From Chloroflexota bacterium (GTDB lineage Bacteria > Chloroflexota > Anaerolineae > Anaerolineales > Villigracilaceae), in the NCBI GenBank assembly GCA_016866215.1, contig VGNE01000018.1:1-60596 (forward strand): a stretch of DNA of 60,596 bases, in the 5' to 3' direction. Position 1 is the first letter of the stretch. Each line of letters begins with the position of its first letter. Under the pieces are notes generated by a model that did no database searches, was not told where the DNA came from, and saw only the letters and a program-made list of their open reading frames with translations. Both the position numbers and the translations under genes were made by a program. Of this stretch, positions 53,920 through 60,596 are shown piece after piece.

Positions 53920-54222
53920 CTACGCGATGTAATCGGCCTGCACCTGCTGCAGAATTTTTTCGATCGTCGCGGGATGGTTGGGATCTCCAATCAAGGGCTT
54001 AATATTAATAACCGGACATCCTGCATCAGCCTCGGTAACAGCTGGAAGGAGTTGCAGGATAAGGTTGGAACGTGGCGGAAAACCATATCCTCCATCAACC
54101 CCGTATGTGGTAATCCGGCAATTGATACCAGCTTCTTCAAACAGGGTTGAAAGTTGTTCCGCCACGATCATCATACGATTACTGCAGTGTCCACCAACCA
54201 CACATATCTTATATATTGACAT
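53920..54222 (-). CDS. PTS IIB-like protein with atypical active-site loop
   Basis: A 100-residue protein starting MSIYKICVVGGHCSNRMMIV. The N-terminal strand-loop resembles a PTS IIB phosphocysteine loop (KxxVVCGxGxxSS), but the cysteine is displaced: Cys7 sits before and Cys13 after the expected place, and the GSGxxSS loop is lost. The ATG at 54222 is preferred (GAGGT upstream). It may be a regulatory or altered-specificity homologue. Follows the IIC gene after a hairpin. Confidence 0.55.
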   Translation of the reverse strand: MSIYKICVVGGHCSNRMMIVAEQLSTLFEEAGINCRITTYGVDGGYGFPPRSNLILQLLPAVTEADAGCPVINIKPLIGDPNHPATIEKILQQVQADYIA

Positions 54223-54247
54223 AGCAACCTCGCGATCATCCATTAGA

Positions 54248-54289
54248 TGAGGTGGCTTCTACCCCATTTTAGAGTAGAAGCCAACCTCA
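54248..54289 (-). promoter_or_regulatory. Intercistronic hairpin between IIC and IIB-like genes
   Basis: TGAGGTGGCTTCTAC faces GTAGAAGCCAACCTCA with one bulged base. Without a T-run it is not a standard terminator; it may stabilise the upstream IIC mRNA or lower expression of the downstream genes. Confidence 0.45.
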
Positions 54290-54306
54290 GTATATAGTTG
54301 TAATGA

Positions 54307-55593
54307 CTAGCTGAACAATCCGAAGAGCTTCTGGATGAAGAAGCCGAGGATGTCACCACCCATGTCCCAGCTCCCTAATTTCAGGCCCTGTCCGATTTGA
54401 TCACTATATTGGCCCATCATCTTGAAGGCCTCTGTATGAGCGTCAACAGTCAATGTTGAGAAGTACATGAAAGGGATCGCATAGAGCAGAAGCACGATCA
54501 CGGTCTTGACCACGTTGCCTTTGGTGTAAGGCACCACCGCGCCAGCCCAGAAAGGAACTACAGCCAGTGAGGCAATGGGCAGCATTTGCACGCCGGGCAG
54601 GATCGCTGCAACCAATACAAGCAGCGGGAACAGGATGACAGATGAAGCCATCACAGCCGGGTGTCCAAGCAGAACAGCGCAATCCACAGCGACGTAAATC
54701 TCGCGCCCTTTGAAGCGTTCCCGCATATACTGGACGATGGACATCGTGATCGGTACGATGCCTTCGGCGATGATCGAAACCATGCGGGGCAGGATCATCA
54801 TCATGACCGCAACGTTCATGCCCAAACCAAGGATCTTGGTAATGCCCAGATCACCTGTGCCGGTGCCGTATGCGAAGACGCCGATGATGACACCCAGTAT
54901 GAAACCCAGGACGCCGGGTTCACCCACCAACCCGAAGCGATTCTTGATGCCTTCGGGGGATGCATCCCAATCCTTTAGACCAGGAATGCGATCCAACAGC
55001 CAGACAACCGGCATCGCAAACAGGCTGGCTTGTACAGTTGTACCGCAAGGTACACCGATACCCGGCATGTCATTGAATTCCTGATATTTTTTGGCTGTCA
55101 TATCACTCATCAGGCTGCCTGCCACCAGGTACAAGACGCCAGCCAAGATGCCAAGAAAAACGTTACCACCCGTCAGCGCCCAGACGAAACCGGCGAGAGC
55201 AGAACCATGCCAGTAGGACCAGACATCGGTCCAGAGCGTCTTTGTCAGCCTGAGCACAAGCATCAGGATATTGACCACCAGGATCGACACGATCAAGCCA
55301 GCCACACCCGGCCAACCCCAGGCAATGCCCGCATCGGCCCAGTTGACATCGACAATTGTCTTCGCCAATCCAAAACGAGTGGCCATTTCGGCTACAGCCG
55401 GCTGTAAGGCGCCGATGATCACATTGACCACCAGGAATAAACCCGCCAATCCTACGCCCGTGGTGATACCACCGCGGACAGCTTTCTGCCAGCCTACCCG
55501 GAAAACCAGACCGAGAAGGATTAGGACGATCATTACGATCAACGACGAACCGAGGCCAAGAAACCAACCAACAGCAGTAGATAGGAATCCCAT
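54307..55593 (-). CDS. PTS IIC component, galactitol-family
   Basis: A 428-residue polytopic permease. It has a VDVNWADAGIAWGWPG segment, GNVFLGILAGVLYL, and the GATC-like LGHPAVMASSVILFP near residue 300, typical of the galactitol (Gat/Sgc) IIC family. It carries a polyol or related sugar across the membrane with phosphorylation by IIB. Substrate inferred from family only; the zinc polyol-type dehydrogenase nearby agrees. Confidence 0.85.
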   Translation of the reverse strand: MGFLSTAVGWFLGLGSSLIVMIVLILLGLVFRVGWQKAVRGGITTGVGLAGLFLVVNVIIGALQPAVAEMATRFGLAKTIVDVNWADAGIAWGWPGVAGLIVSILVVNILMLVLRLTKTLWTDVWSYWHGSALAGFVWALTGGNVFLGILAGVLYLVAGSLMSDMTAKKYQEFNDMPGIGVPCGTTVQASLFAMPVVWLLDRIPGLKDWDASPEGIKNRFGLVGEPGVLGFILGVIIGVFAYGTGTGDLGITKILGLGMNVAVMMMILPRMVSIIAEGIVPITMSIVQYMRERFKGREIYVAVDCAVLLGHPAVMASSVILFPLLVLVAAILPGVQMLPIASLAVVPFWAGAVVPYTKGNVVKTVIVLLLYAIPFMYFSTLTVDAHTEAFKMMGQYSDQIGQGLKLGSWDMGGDILGFFIQKLFGLFS

Positions 55594-55640
55594 TTTACAT
55601 TCTCCTTTTGTGAATTTGATTATGGATCAGGTGATCCAGA

Positions 55641-55940
55641 TTAAACTTTCTTGATTACTTCGACGATCTTATCTAATAGCTCATCTTTTTCCTGTTTTGA
55701 GCCGATTAGAAAGGGCATGCCTTGGAAAACGGGCACGTTAAAGGTGCGGAAGATTTTCATCATGGAGACAACCATGATCAGATCTGTACGGCCAAGAAAG
55801 CCATCAATGTCAGCCATCAAAATCCGTTTGACTTCGACATCCGAAAACCCTTCCTGGGCCACACGCTCTTTTATGGAATCTTCAGCCATTGTCGATGTAT
55901 TAATGCCGGCACCACATGCAACTACAATCAATTTACCCAT
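55641..55940 (-). CDS. PTS IIB component, galactitol-family
   Basis: A 99-residue protein starting MGKLIVVACGAGINTSTMAE; phospho-Cys9 in ACGAGINTST. The ATG at 55940 is preferred over upstream codons. It accepts phosphate from IIA and passes it to the substrate in IIC. It lies between IIA and IIC. Confidence 0.9.
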   Translation of the reverse strand: MGKLIVVACGAGINTSTMAEDSIKERVAQEGFSDVEVKRILMADIDGFLGRTDLIMVVSMMKIFRTFNVPVFQGMPFLIGSKQEKDELLDKIVEVIKKV

Positions 55941-56049
55941 ATATAAGTTTTGCCTCCTTCCACACAAGATAGTCGACCATCGGGGTGAACAAGTAGAAAC
56001 ATCTCCAGTAGCCTTCCTCCTTCTCGAAAACAGTCCAACATCTGTGTCC

Positions 56050-56511
56050 TTAACTCAGGCGAAGCTCACGCCTCAGCCAGGATGCCACCGCCTGCAGAGT
56101 AGCCTGGTCTCGCAGTTCAACTAATTTTTCAGGCTGACCAAATAACACAGCCAGATTTCTTAATGTTTGGATTTGCTCCTCGGGGTCGCGGTTTGCAAGC
56201 ATAAAGACCAGCATCACATCCAGCCCTTCATCGGGGTCAGCCATATTTTGAAATTTTACCGGCTGATGCATCACCGCCACTCCCAGCGCGGAGCGGTTGA
56301 CTCCCTCGGCATCCGCGTGCGGGAAGGCAATGCAAAACGGTTTGGTCGGCAGTCCCGTTGGATGAACCATTTCACGCGCCAGGGTCTGCGCGCCATATTC
56401 CGCGGAAACCAATCCCTGTGCGTGCATATTGCCTGCCAAAAGACCGATCACTTCTTGTGCATCCTTTGCTTGCAAATCAAATGCGATCAACGACTCGTTG
56501 AATTCCAGCAC
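56050..56511 (-). CDS. PTS IIA component (type 2, fructose/mannitol-like)
   Basis: A 153-residue PTS_EIIA_2 domain: phospho-His65 in IAFPHADAEGV. The GTG at 56511 is preferred because AGGAGA lies five bases before it and the next gene ends at 56522. Phosphorylated by HPr, it hands phosphate to IIB. Confidence 0.85.
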   Translation of the reverse strand: MLEFNESLIAFDLQAKDAQEVIGLLAGNMHAQGLVSAEYGAQTLAREMVHPTGLPTKPFCIAFPHADAEGVNRSALGVAVMHQPVKFQNMADPDEGLDVMLVFMLANRDPEEQIQTLRNLAVLFGQPEKLVELRDQATLQAVASWLRRELRLS

Positions 56512-56521
56512 AACTACTCTC

Positions 56522-57175
56522 CTATGATTTCCTCTGACCGTATCGGTTGTGGTAATAATCAAATGAAGCATGCGCTTGTTCGTCAGTCAAAGGTACAGGT
56601 ACGCTGATCGTTCGCGCGATGGAATAAGTCCGGGCGGCCTCTTCCAATGTTACAGCACGTTCGAGGGCATGTTCTAGTGTTTTACCAACTGTGACTGGTC
56701 CGTGGTTGCCAAGTAGAACGGCATAACCATTACCCATTACCTCAACTGGTAAGGTTGGGAAGTCAGGATCCTCCACGCTCAAGTAACGTGTCACAGGCAC
56801 AGGCTGACCAAACCAGTCTGCCATGGTCTCGGTAATGACCGGGATCGGTTGATGCACAACAGAAAATGCGGTCGCATACGGTGAGTGCGTATGGACGACC
56901 GCGTTCAGTTCAGAACAGGCGCGCATGAAACCAATCCAAAGATTGAGCGCTACAGACGGGCGAAATTTGCCTTCGACCAGATTCGCATCCATATCGGTAA
57001 CAATCATGTCGTTTGGTGTGAGGCGTTCATAATCCAACCCGCTGGGTGTGACGACAACATATCCGGTTTGCGGATCGCGCGCGCAGACCGTACCTCCAGC
57101 CATCCAGACCAGGTTGTATTTTGGCAGGAGCAGAGCCGTTTGGAGAACGTGAGCACGTAATTCTTCGAGGATCAT
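56522..57175 (-). CDS. Class II aldolase/adducin (FucA/AraD-type)
   Basis: A 217-residue zinc enzyme: VVHTHSPYATAFSV and LLGNHGPVTVGKT provide the metal histidines. Family members are L-fuculose-1-phosphate aldolase and L-ribulose-5-phosphate 4-epimerase, and similar ones cleave other ketose-phosphates. Within a PTS island it probably cleaves or epimerises the phosphorylated ketose. ATGA overlap with the UroD-like gene shows coupling. Confidence 0.9.
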   Translation of the reverse strand: MILEELRAHVLQTALLLPKYNLVWMAGGTVCARDPQTGYVVVTPSGLDYERLTPNDMIVTDMDANLVEGKFRPSVALNLWIGFMRACSELNAVVHTHSPYATAFSVVHQPIPVITETMADWFGQPVPVTRYLSVEDPDFPTLPVEVMGNGYAVLLGNHGPVTVGKTLEHALERAVTLEEAARTYSIARTISVPVPLTDEQAHASFDYYHNRYGQRKS

Positions 57176-58329
57176 GATTTCAATGGATACCTTCCAAGTT
57201 CATGCCCGGCTTCAAAAAAGGCCAGCATGTTTTCGAGTGGAATATCGTTGCTAAAATTATGAGCTGGCGCAAGAATATAACCGCCGCCCTCACCCATCTG
57301 TTCGATTCGCAAACGAACTTCGCGACGTACATCTTCTATCGTGCCATTATTGAGAACGGTTTTTACATCCACGCCGCCCTGGAAAGTGAGATCCCTGCCA
57401 AAATCGCGTTTCAATTCAACAGGATCCATCCCACGCAGATGACCTTCAATGGGATTGAGGATATCAAATCCAGTCTCAATCAGATCAGGGATGAACTTGC
57501 GGATCGCGCCATCATTGTGTAGAAGCACTTTTACTTGTGGCGCTTTCTTCTTGATCATTTCGATTGTTTTTTTATAGCGGGGCTTAAGAAATTTTGTGTA
57601 CACTGCGGGATTGAACATGGGTCCGGCGTTCGTACCATAATCATCAGCCATTTCGACAACCTGCACATAAGGACCGACCACGCTGAGAAATGCATCGTAG
57701 AAACCATCCAACACTTCCGCCAGCTTGCCAAGCAAGTGATCAAAGATGTGGGTATCTGCAATTGTCAAGAGCAGTGCATTTTCCATCCCGACGAGCGCAC
57801 GCGTCATTTCCCACAGGTTTCCGTAAACGGGACGATGAGCAACAATCGCATAATTTGTATTGTGGTATAGATGCTGTATTTCTTCCTTCACCCCCTTCAA
57901 CCGAACCGGATCATACGGGTCCGGCCATGGATATTTCTCAATTTTCTCAATCGTCAGATCCTTGCCCAGCGGTGCACCGTGCAGATCGTAATAACCCGAA
58001 ACCAGCCGATGGGTGATTCCCCATTCATCCACGAACTCTTTGAATTCTCCGATCATCGAGTTTGATACATAGTCCTGAGGCGGACGGATGTGGATGAAGC
58101 GGAAGTCCGTGCCAAGTTTGTCGAGAATCGGGTTGTAATCTGGTGTAGTGTAAAAACCCACCAATGTTCTGCGCGGCACATCCTGAACCCCAAAGTGGTC
58201 ACGCAGCAAAACATATCTTTGCTCCGTCAGATGATTTGCAGATCCCCCCAGACTGATCGGAACACGGTCTGGTTCTTTATGATTAAGGGCAACAGTTACA
58301 CGTTCACGAGGCGTCATTGTTTCTGGCAC
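57172..58329 (-). CDS. Uroporphyrinogen-decarboxylase-like (MtaA/CmuA fold) methyltransferase
   Basis: A 385-residue protein with the UROD fold: TPRERVTVALNHKEPDRVPI at the start, which is the pattern of the methyltransferase branch (MtaA, CmuA), not of heme HemE. The usual zinc Cys in the HxC motif is absent: LLHNDGAIRKFIPDL has His followed by Asn, Asp. It may be a methyl carrier protein or an altered enzyme. First gene after the operator pair; a corrinoid protein is the last gene of the same operon, which supports a methyl-transfer theme. Real HemE is at 12795-13886. Confidence 0.8.
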   Translation of the reverse strand: MPETMTPRERVTVALNHKEPDRVPISLGGSANHLTEQRYVLLRDHFGVQDVPRRTLVGFYTTPDYNPILDKLGTDFRFIHIRPPQDYVSNSMIGEFKEFVDEWGITHRLVSGYYDLHGAPLGKDLTIEKIEKYPWPDPYDPVRLKGVKEEIQHLYHNTNYAIVAHRPVYGNLWEMTRALVGMENALLLTIADTHIFDHLLGKLAEVLDGFYDAFLSVVGPYVQVVEMADDYGTNAGPMFNPAVYTKFLKPRYKKTIEMIKKKAPQVKVLLHNDGAIRKFIPDLIETGFDILNPIEGHLRGMDPVELKRDFGRDLTFQGGVDVKTVLNNGTIEDVRREVRLRIEQMGEGGGYILAPAHNFSNDIPLENMLAFFEAGHELGRYPLKS

Positions 58330-58351
58330 AGATGCACTCCCGGCAAACTCA

Positions 58352-58387
58352 AATTCACAAAAATGAATTCGATTTCACATATGTGAG
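58352..58387. promoter_or_regulatory. Operator pair, TTCAC-type, at the PTS/methyltransferase operon
   Basis: AATTCACAAAAATGAATT (58352-58369) and TTCACATATGTGAG (58374-58387), the second containing the perfect 12-base palindrome TCACATATGTGA just downstream of the promoter at 58386-58414, where a repressor would block. Near-identical sites lie at 59515-59552. Confidence 0.7.
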
Positions 58388-58414
58388 TTTACCATTTAAA
58401 CACAGGGGTGTCAA
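58386..58414 (-). promoter_or_regulatory. Sigma70-type promoter of the UroD-like/PTS/PDH operon
   Basis: On the minus strand TTGACA, 17 bases, TAAACT. The predicted start site falls on the operator palindrome. It separates the dehydrogenase gene from the UroD-like gene. Confidence 0.65.
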
Positions 58415-58430
58415 CAAAGTTACGCTAAAT

Positions 58431-59471
58431 TCAAGATTCGGGTGTAATCACCATCTTGACCACATCCCCGGCGATCATCTTTTTTAGGGCCTGTTCCACC
58501 TGCTCCAGTGGAAGCACTCCGTTCAACAACGGTGCAACATTAATTGCACCCGACACGATCAGATCAAATGCCTCCCGCGCATCCTCAGCCGTCCCGCCAT
58601 GCATATTGAGCAGTGCGATCTCTCCATAATGAACGCGGGCTGCATCGATCTCCACCTTTGTGCCGCCAGGCAAGCCGCCAAACCACAATACCCGCCCACC
58701 CCGACGAACAACGTCTACAGAAGTTTCCCAGGTCTGTTTTGTGCCCGCACACTCAAAGACCACATCCGCACCATAGCCATGGGTCAATTCGCGGACGGTA
58801 GTAATGGTATCCGCCTCTTTTGCATTTACCAGATGAGTTGCACCGAGTTTTTTTGCCACATTCAATCGCGCTGGACTGTGACCGATTGCAATCACCTGGT
58901 TTGCTCCGGCGCGCAATGCCAATTGCAGAAACAAAAGACTGATCGGTCCCCCCGCACCGATAATTGCCACTATTTCCCCCGGCTGGATCGCCACTTTATG
59001 CCATCCATGCACCACTGTGACCAATGGCTCAAGCAATGCCGCATGAGCGTAAGGAATATGAGCAGGGATCTCAAAAGTAGTCCGGCGCACAATTGATGCG
59101 GGGAGGATCATGTACTCCGCAAAAGCGCCAAAATTGTAAACAAGGTTTGCACAAATATTTCCCTGTCCTTTTTTGCAGTAAAAACATTCCCCACATTCAG
59201 CGAAGACATTGGCCGTTACCCGCATCCCTTCGCGAAACCGTTCCACACCTTTGCCAACTTTCACGATATCTCCCCCAAACTCGTGGCCAAAAATAAACGG
59301 CGGCGGAAATTTCGGATGTCCACGGCGATATGTCTTCACGTCAGTGCCACAGGTTGTAGCTGCGCGAACTTTTACCAGAAGCTCACCGGCCGCCGGTTCA
59401 GGAATCGGAACAGTGTTCAATTCGATTTTTTCCGGACCGAGATAAACCGCGGCGAGCATTTTCTTCGCCAT
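58431..59471 (-). CDS. Zinc-type polyol/alcohol dehydrogenase
   Basis: A 346-residue MDR enzyme of the sorbitol/threonine/galactitol-1-phosphate dehydrogenase type: catalytic zinc region TTCGTDVKTYRRGHP and FIFGHEFGG, structural cysteines CGECFYCKKGQGNIC, NAD motif AIIGAGGPISLL. It would oxidise the phosphorylated polyol delivered by the PTS to a ketose-phosphate. GGAGGAAGG precedes the ATG. Divergently transcribed from the HPS-like gene across shared operators, with its own promoter. Confidence 0.88.
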   Translation of the reverse strand: MAKKMLAAVYLGPEKIELNTVPIPEPAAGELLVKVRAATTCGTDVKTYRRGHPKFPPPFIFGHEFGGDIVKVGKGVERFREGMRVTANVFAECGECFYCKKGQGNICANLVYNFGAFAEYMILPASIVRRTTFEIPAHIPYAHAALLEPLVTVVHGWHKVAIQPGEIVAIIGAGGPISLLFLQLALRAGANQVIAIGHSPARLNVAKKLGATHLVNAKEADTITTVRELTHGYGADVVFECAGTKQTWETSVDVVRRGGRVLWFGGLPGGTKVEIDAARVHYGEIALLNMHGGTAEDAREAFDLIVSGAINVAPLLNGVLPLEQVEQALKKMIAGDVVKMVITPES

Positions 59472-59488
59472 CCTTCCTCCGACGACAA

Positions 59489-59517
59489 TTGACAGAGTAG
59501 CGCATAATCGCTACAAT
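59489..59517 (+). promoter_or_regulatory. Sigma70-type promoter for the HPS-like gene
   Basis: TTGACA, 17 bases, TACAAT, close to consensus, followed by an operator (59515-59530) that covers the -10 end and transcription start. Confidence 0.75.
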
Positions 59518-59552
59518 TCACATATGTAATATTATACTCACAAACGTGAATT
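59515..59552. promoter_or_regulatory. Operator pair, TTCAC-type, in the divergent promoter region
   Basis: AATTCACATATGTAAT (59515-59530) and ACTCACAAACGTGAATT (59536-59552), the same motif as at 58352-58387. One site overlaps the HPS-like promoter and the other lies near the ribosome-binding site GGAG at 59553-59556. Confidence 0.7.
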
Positions 59553-59559
59553 GGAGCAA
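59531..59559 (-). promoter_or_regulatory. Candidate promoter for the zinc dehydrogenase gene
   Basis: On the minus strand TTGCTC, 17 bases, TATAAT. It overlaps the second operator and the HPS-like leader, so both directions can be controlled by one protein. Confidence 0.5.
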
Positions 59560-59562
59560 TAA

Positions 59563-60216
59563 ATGGTCAGACTACAACTGGCAATGGATAGCCTTGATGG
59601 GGATGAAGCATTGAACCTTGCTGCATCTGTCGCGCCCTATGCAGATATTCTTGAAGCAGGCACACCGCTCATAAAATCTGTGGGGATAAACATCGTCAGG
59701 AAATTAAAATCGGCACACCCGGAAAAGATTGTTCTCGCTGACTTAAAGTCAAGCGATGTCGGCGCCTACGAAGCCAACATGGCATTCACAGCCGGTGCGG
59801 ACATCGTCACCACGCAAGGTATCACGACCCTGGCAACTATTTGCGAGGTTCAGCGCGAAGCGGACAAATGGAAACGCCGTGCGGAAGTGGATATGACAGG
59901 CGTCAAAGATCCGATCGCGCGTGCGAAAGAAGTCCAGGCAGTGGGTGTGAGTCTTGTGCTTTTTCATCGCAGTATTGATGAAGAACTTACTCAGGGCGCA
60001 TTATGGGATGAAAAGGCTGTAAACACGGTTCGCGAAATGTGCAGCCTCGGTCTCGACGTTGCCATCGCGGGCGGTATTAACTATGACATCCTCACACTCC
60101 TGCGTGGCGTGCCCATTTATGGAATCGTAATTGGCCGCGGCATCACTGCGCAACCTGACCCCGCGCAGGCCGCAGAAATAATCATTCAACGTATTCGCCA
60201 GATCTGGCCTGCTTGA
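59563..60216 (+). CDS. 3-hexulose-6-phosphate synthase/keto-gulonate-phosphate decarboxylase-like
   Basis: A 217-residue TIM-barrel protein of the OMP-decarboxylase superfamily: ILEAGTPLIKSVG and the DxKxxD motif Asp60, Lys62, Asp65 in LADLKSSDVG. HPS condenses formaldehyde with ribulose-5-phosphate; UlaD-type relatives decarboxylate 3-keto-L-gulonate-6-phosphate. The following epimerase gene fits either. GGAG before the ATG at 59563. Regulated from the operator-bearing promoter shared with the dehydrogenase. Confidence 0.85.
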   Translation: MVRLQLAMDSLDGDEALNLAASVAPYADILEAGTPLIKSVGINIVRKLKSAHPEKIVLADLKSSDVGAYEANMAFTAGADIVTTQGITTLATICEVQREADKWKRRAEVDMTGVKDPIARAKEVQAVGVSLVLFHRSIDEELTQGALWDEKAVNTVREMCSLGLDVAIAGGINYDILTLLRGVPIYGIVIGRGITAQPDPAQAAEIIIQRIRQIWPA

Positions 60217-60217
60217 G

Positions 60218-60475
60218 ATGATACACATCAGTGCATCCCTGCTTGCTGCGGATTATGCCCGCCTGGGCGACGAAGTACAACGCGCCGAAAAAGCAGGAGT
60301 GGATTCTTTTCACTTCGACATGATGGATGGGCATTATGTGCCTAACTTCGCCTTTACCCCCAATCATCTAAAAAGCCTGCGCACATATTCAGATCTTCCA
60401 TTTCACGCGCATCTTGAACTTTCCAATCCAGACGATGTCTTATCCAAATTCCCTGGGTTACAAGCGGATACCTGA
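60218..60475 (+). pseudogene. rpe: Ribulose-phosphate 3-epimerase, truncated
   Basis: An 85-residue N-terminal part: ISASLLAADYARLGDEVQRA and FHFDMMDGHYVPNFAFTP with the metal-binding His32 and Asp34. A full enzyme has about 220 residues; here a stop follows ADT at 60473 and none of the later motifs is found in any frame. One base after the HPS-like stop, so originally one transcript. The break lies next to an unrelated minus-strand frame, suggesting an insertion or rearrangement at about 60470. Confidence 0.8.
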
Positions 60476-60485
60476 GTTTCTCATT

Positions 60486-60596
60486 TTAGTGTCCTGAATT
60501 TAGCTTATTTAGCAGGGCTAGAACCGAGGGTGGGAGCTCTGGTTCAGCAAGCACTTCATTTCCATTGATGGTCACAATAGCAGATCGAATCGGACG
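60486..60596 (-). CDS. C-terminal end of an unknown protein, cut by window edge
   Basis: An open minus-strand frame from the window edge to a TAA at 60486, encoding 36 residues with EVLAEPELPPSVLALLNKLN near the end. Too short to classify. It begins outside the window and ends about ten bases from the point where the epimerase gene is broken, so it may belong to the sequence that interrupted it. Confidence 0.35.
   Translation of the reverse strand, partial: RPIRSAIVTINGNEVLAEPELPPSVLALLNKLNSGH

Noticed and set aside
57172-58329. A second hemE in the PTS operon
   Set aside because: The fold matches, but the WFMRQAGRYM signature of true decarboxylases is missing and the start pattern is that of UroD-like methyltransferases; genuine hemE is at 12795-13886.
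1-60596. tRNA, rRNA or tmRNA genes
   Set aside because: I saw no cloverleaf-like stretches with CCA-type ends and no rRNA-like conserved segments; small RNAs cannot be excluded by eye.

Overview
The window looks like a chromosomal segment of an uncultured or little-studied Chloroflexota, most likely Anaerolineae. This is an inference from gene content and style: C5-pathway heme genes in one block, an NXR-type nitrate/nitrite oxidoreductase, a tetrathionate-reductase-like molybdoenzyme, many stop-start overlapping genes, and a very high density of short dispersed palindromic repeats, several of them read through in frame inside housekeeping genes. No rRNA, tRNA, CRISPR array or intact transposase was seen.

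Layout. 1-7.8 kb: a SagB-type nitroreductase lipoprotein, a large membrane protein with a spermidine-synthase-like core, an exported protein-isoaspartate methyltransferase, an AGPS-like FAD oxidase and glycerol-3-phosphate dehydrogenase (the last two suggest ether-lipid or glycerolipid metabolism). 8.1-20.9 kb, minus strand: a heme block in transcription order hemA-hemC-hemD-MDR oxidoreductase-hemB-radical SAM/SPASM-hemE-two DUF4491-like membrane genes-hemY-hemL-4-TM protein, interrupted by two toxin-antitoxin-like gene pairs on the opposite strand. 21.7-31.9 kb, minus strand: a molybdoenzyme region resembling tetrathionate reductase (ttrB-ttrC-ttrA-tatA), then a structured leader with an intrinsic terminator in front of an FmdE-like gene, a TSUP exporter, and a PhnD-like lipoprotein, histidine kinase and LuxR-type regulator that look like a split TtrS/TtrR sensor. 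32.8-44.0 kb, minus strand: a NarX/NarL-type nitrate sensor pair, a pseudo-receiver, the NXR-type alpha, beta and gamma subunits, a TorD/NarJ-like chaperone, an unknown multi-span membrane protein and a second FmdE paralogue.

45.0-59.5 kb, minus strand: a long, tightly packed operon combining a zinc alcohol dehydrogenase, a UroD-like methyltransferase, a class II aldolase, PTS IIA/IIB/IIC, a second degenerate IIB-like protein, a cysteine desulfurase, a SorC regulator, pyruvate (or 2-oxoacid) dehydrogenase E1alpha/E1beta/E2, HPr, Enzyme I, a fructose-6-phosphate-aldolase-like enzyme and a corrinoid protein. It carries its own complete phosphorelay. At 59.5 kb a divergent promoter drives a hexulose-6-phosphate-synthase-like gene and a truncated ribulose-phosphate 3-epimerase. 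The same TTCAC(A)-type operator occurs at this promoter and at the promoter of the methyltransferase-led operon, so the whole island is probably one regulon, with the local SorC protein the obvious candidate regulator.

Four decaying copies of only the C-terminal third of a ComM/YifB-type AAA protein, all on the minus strand, sit between the gene blocks. These and the in-frame repeats are the most unusual genome-structure signals.
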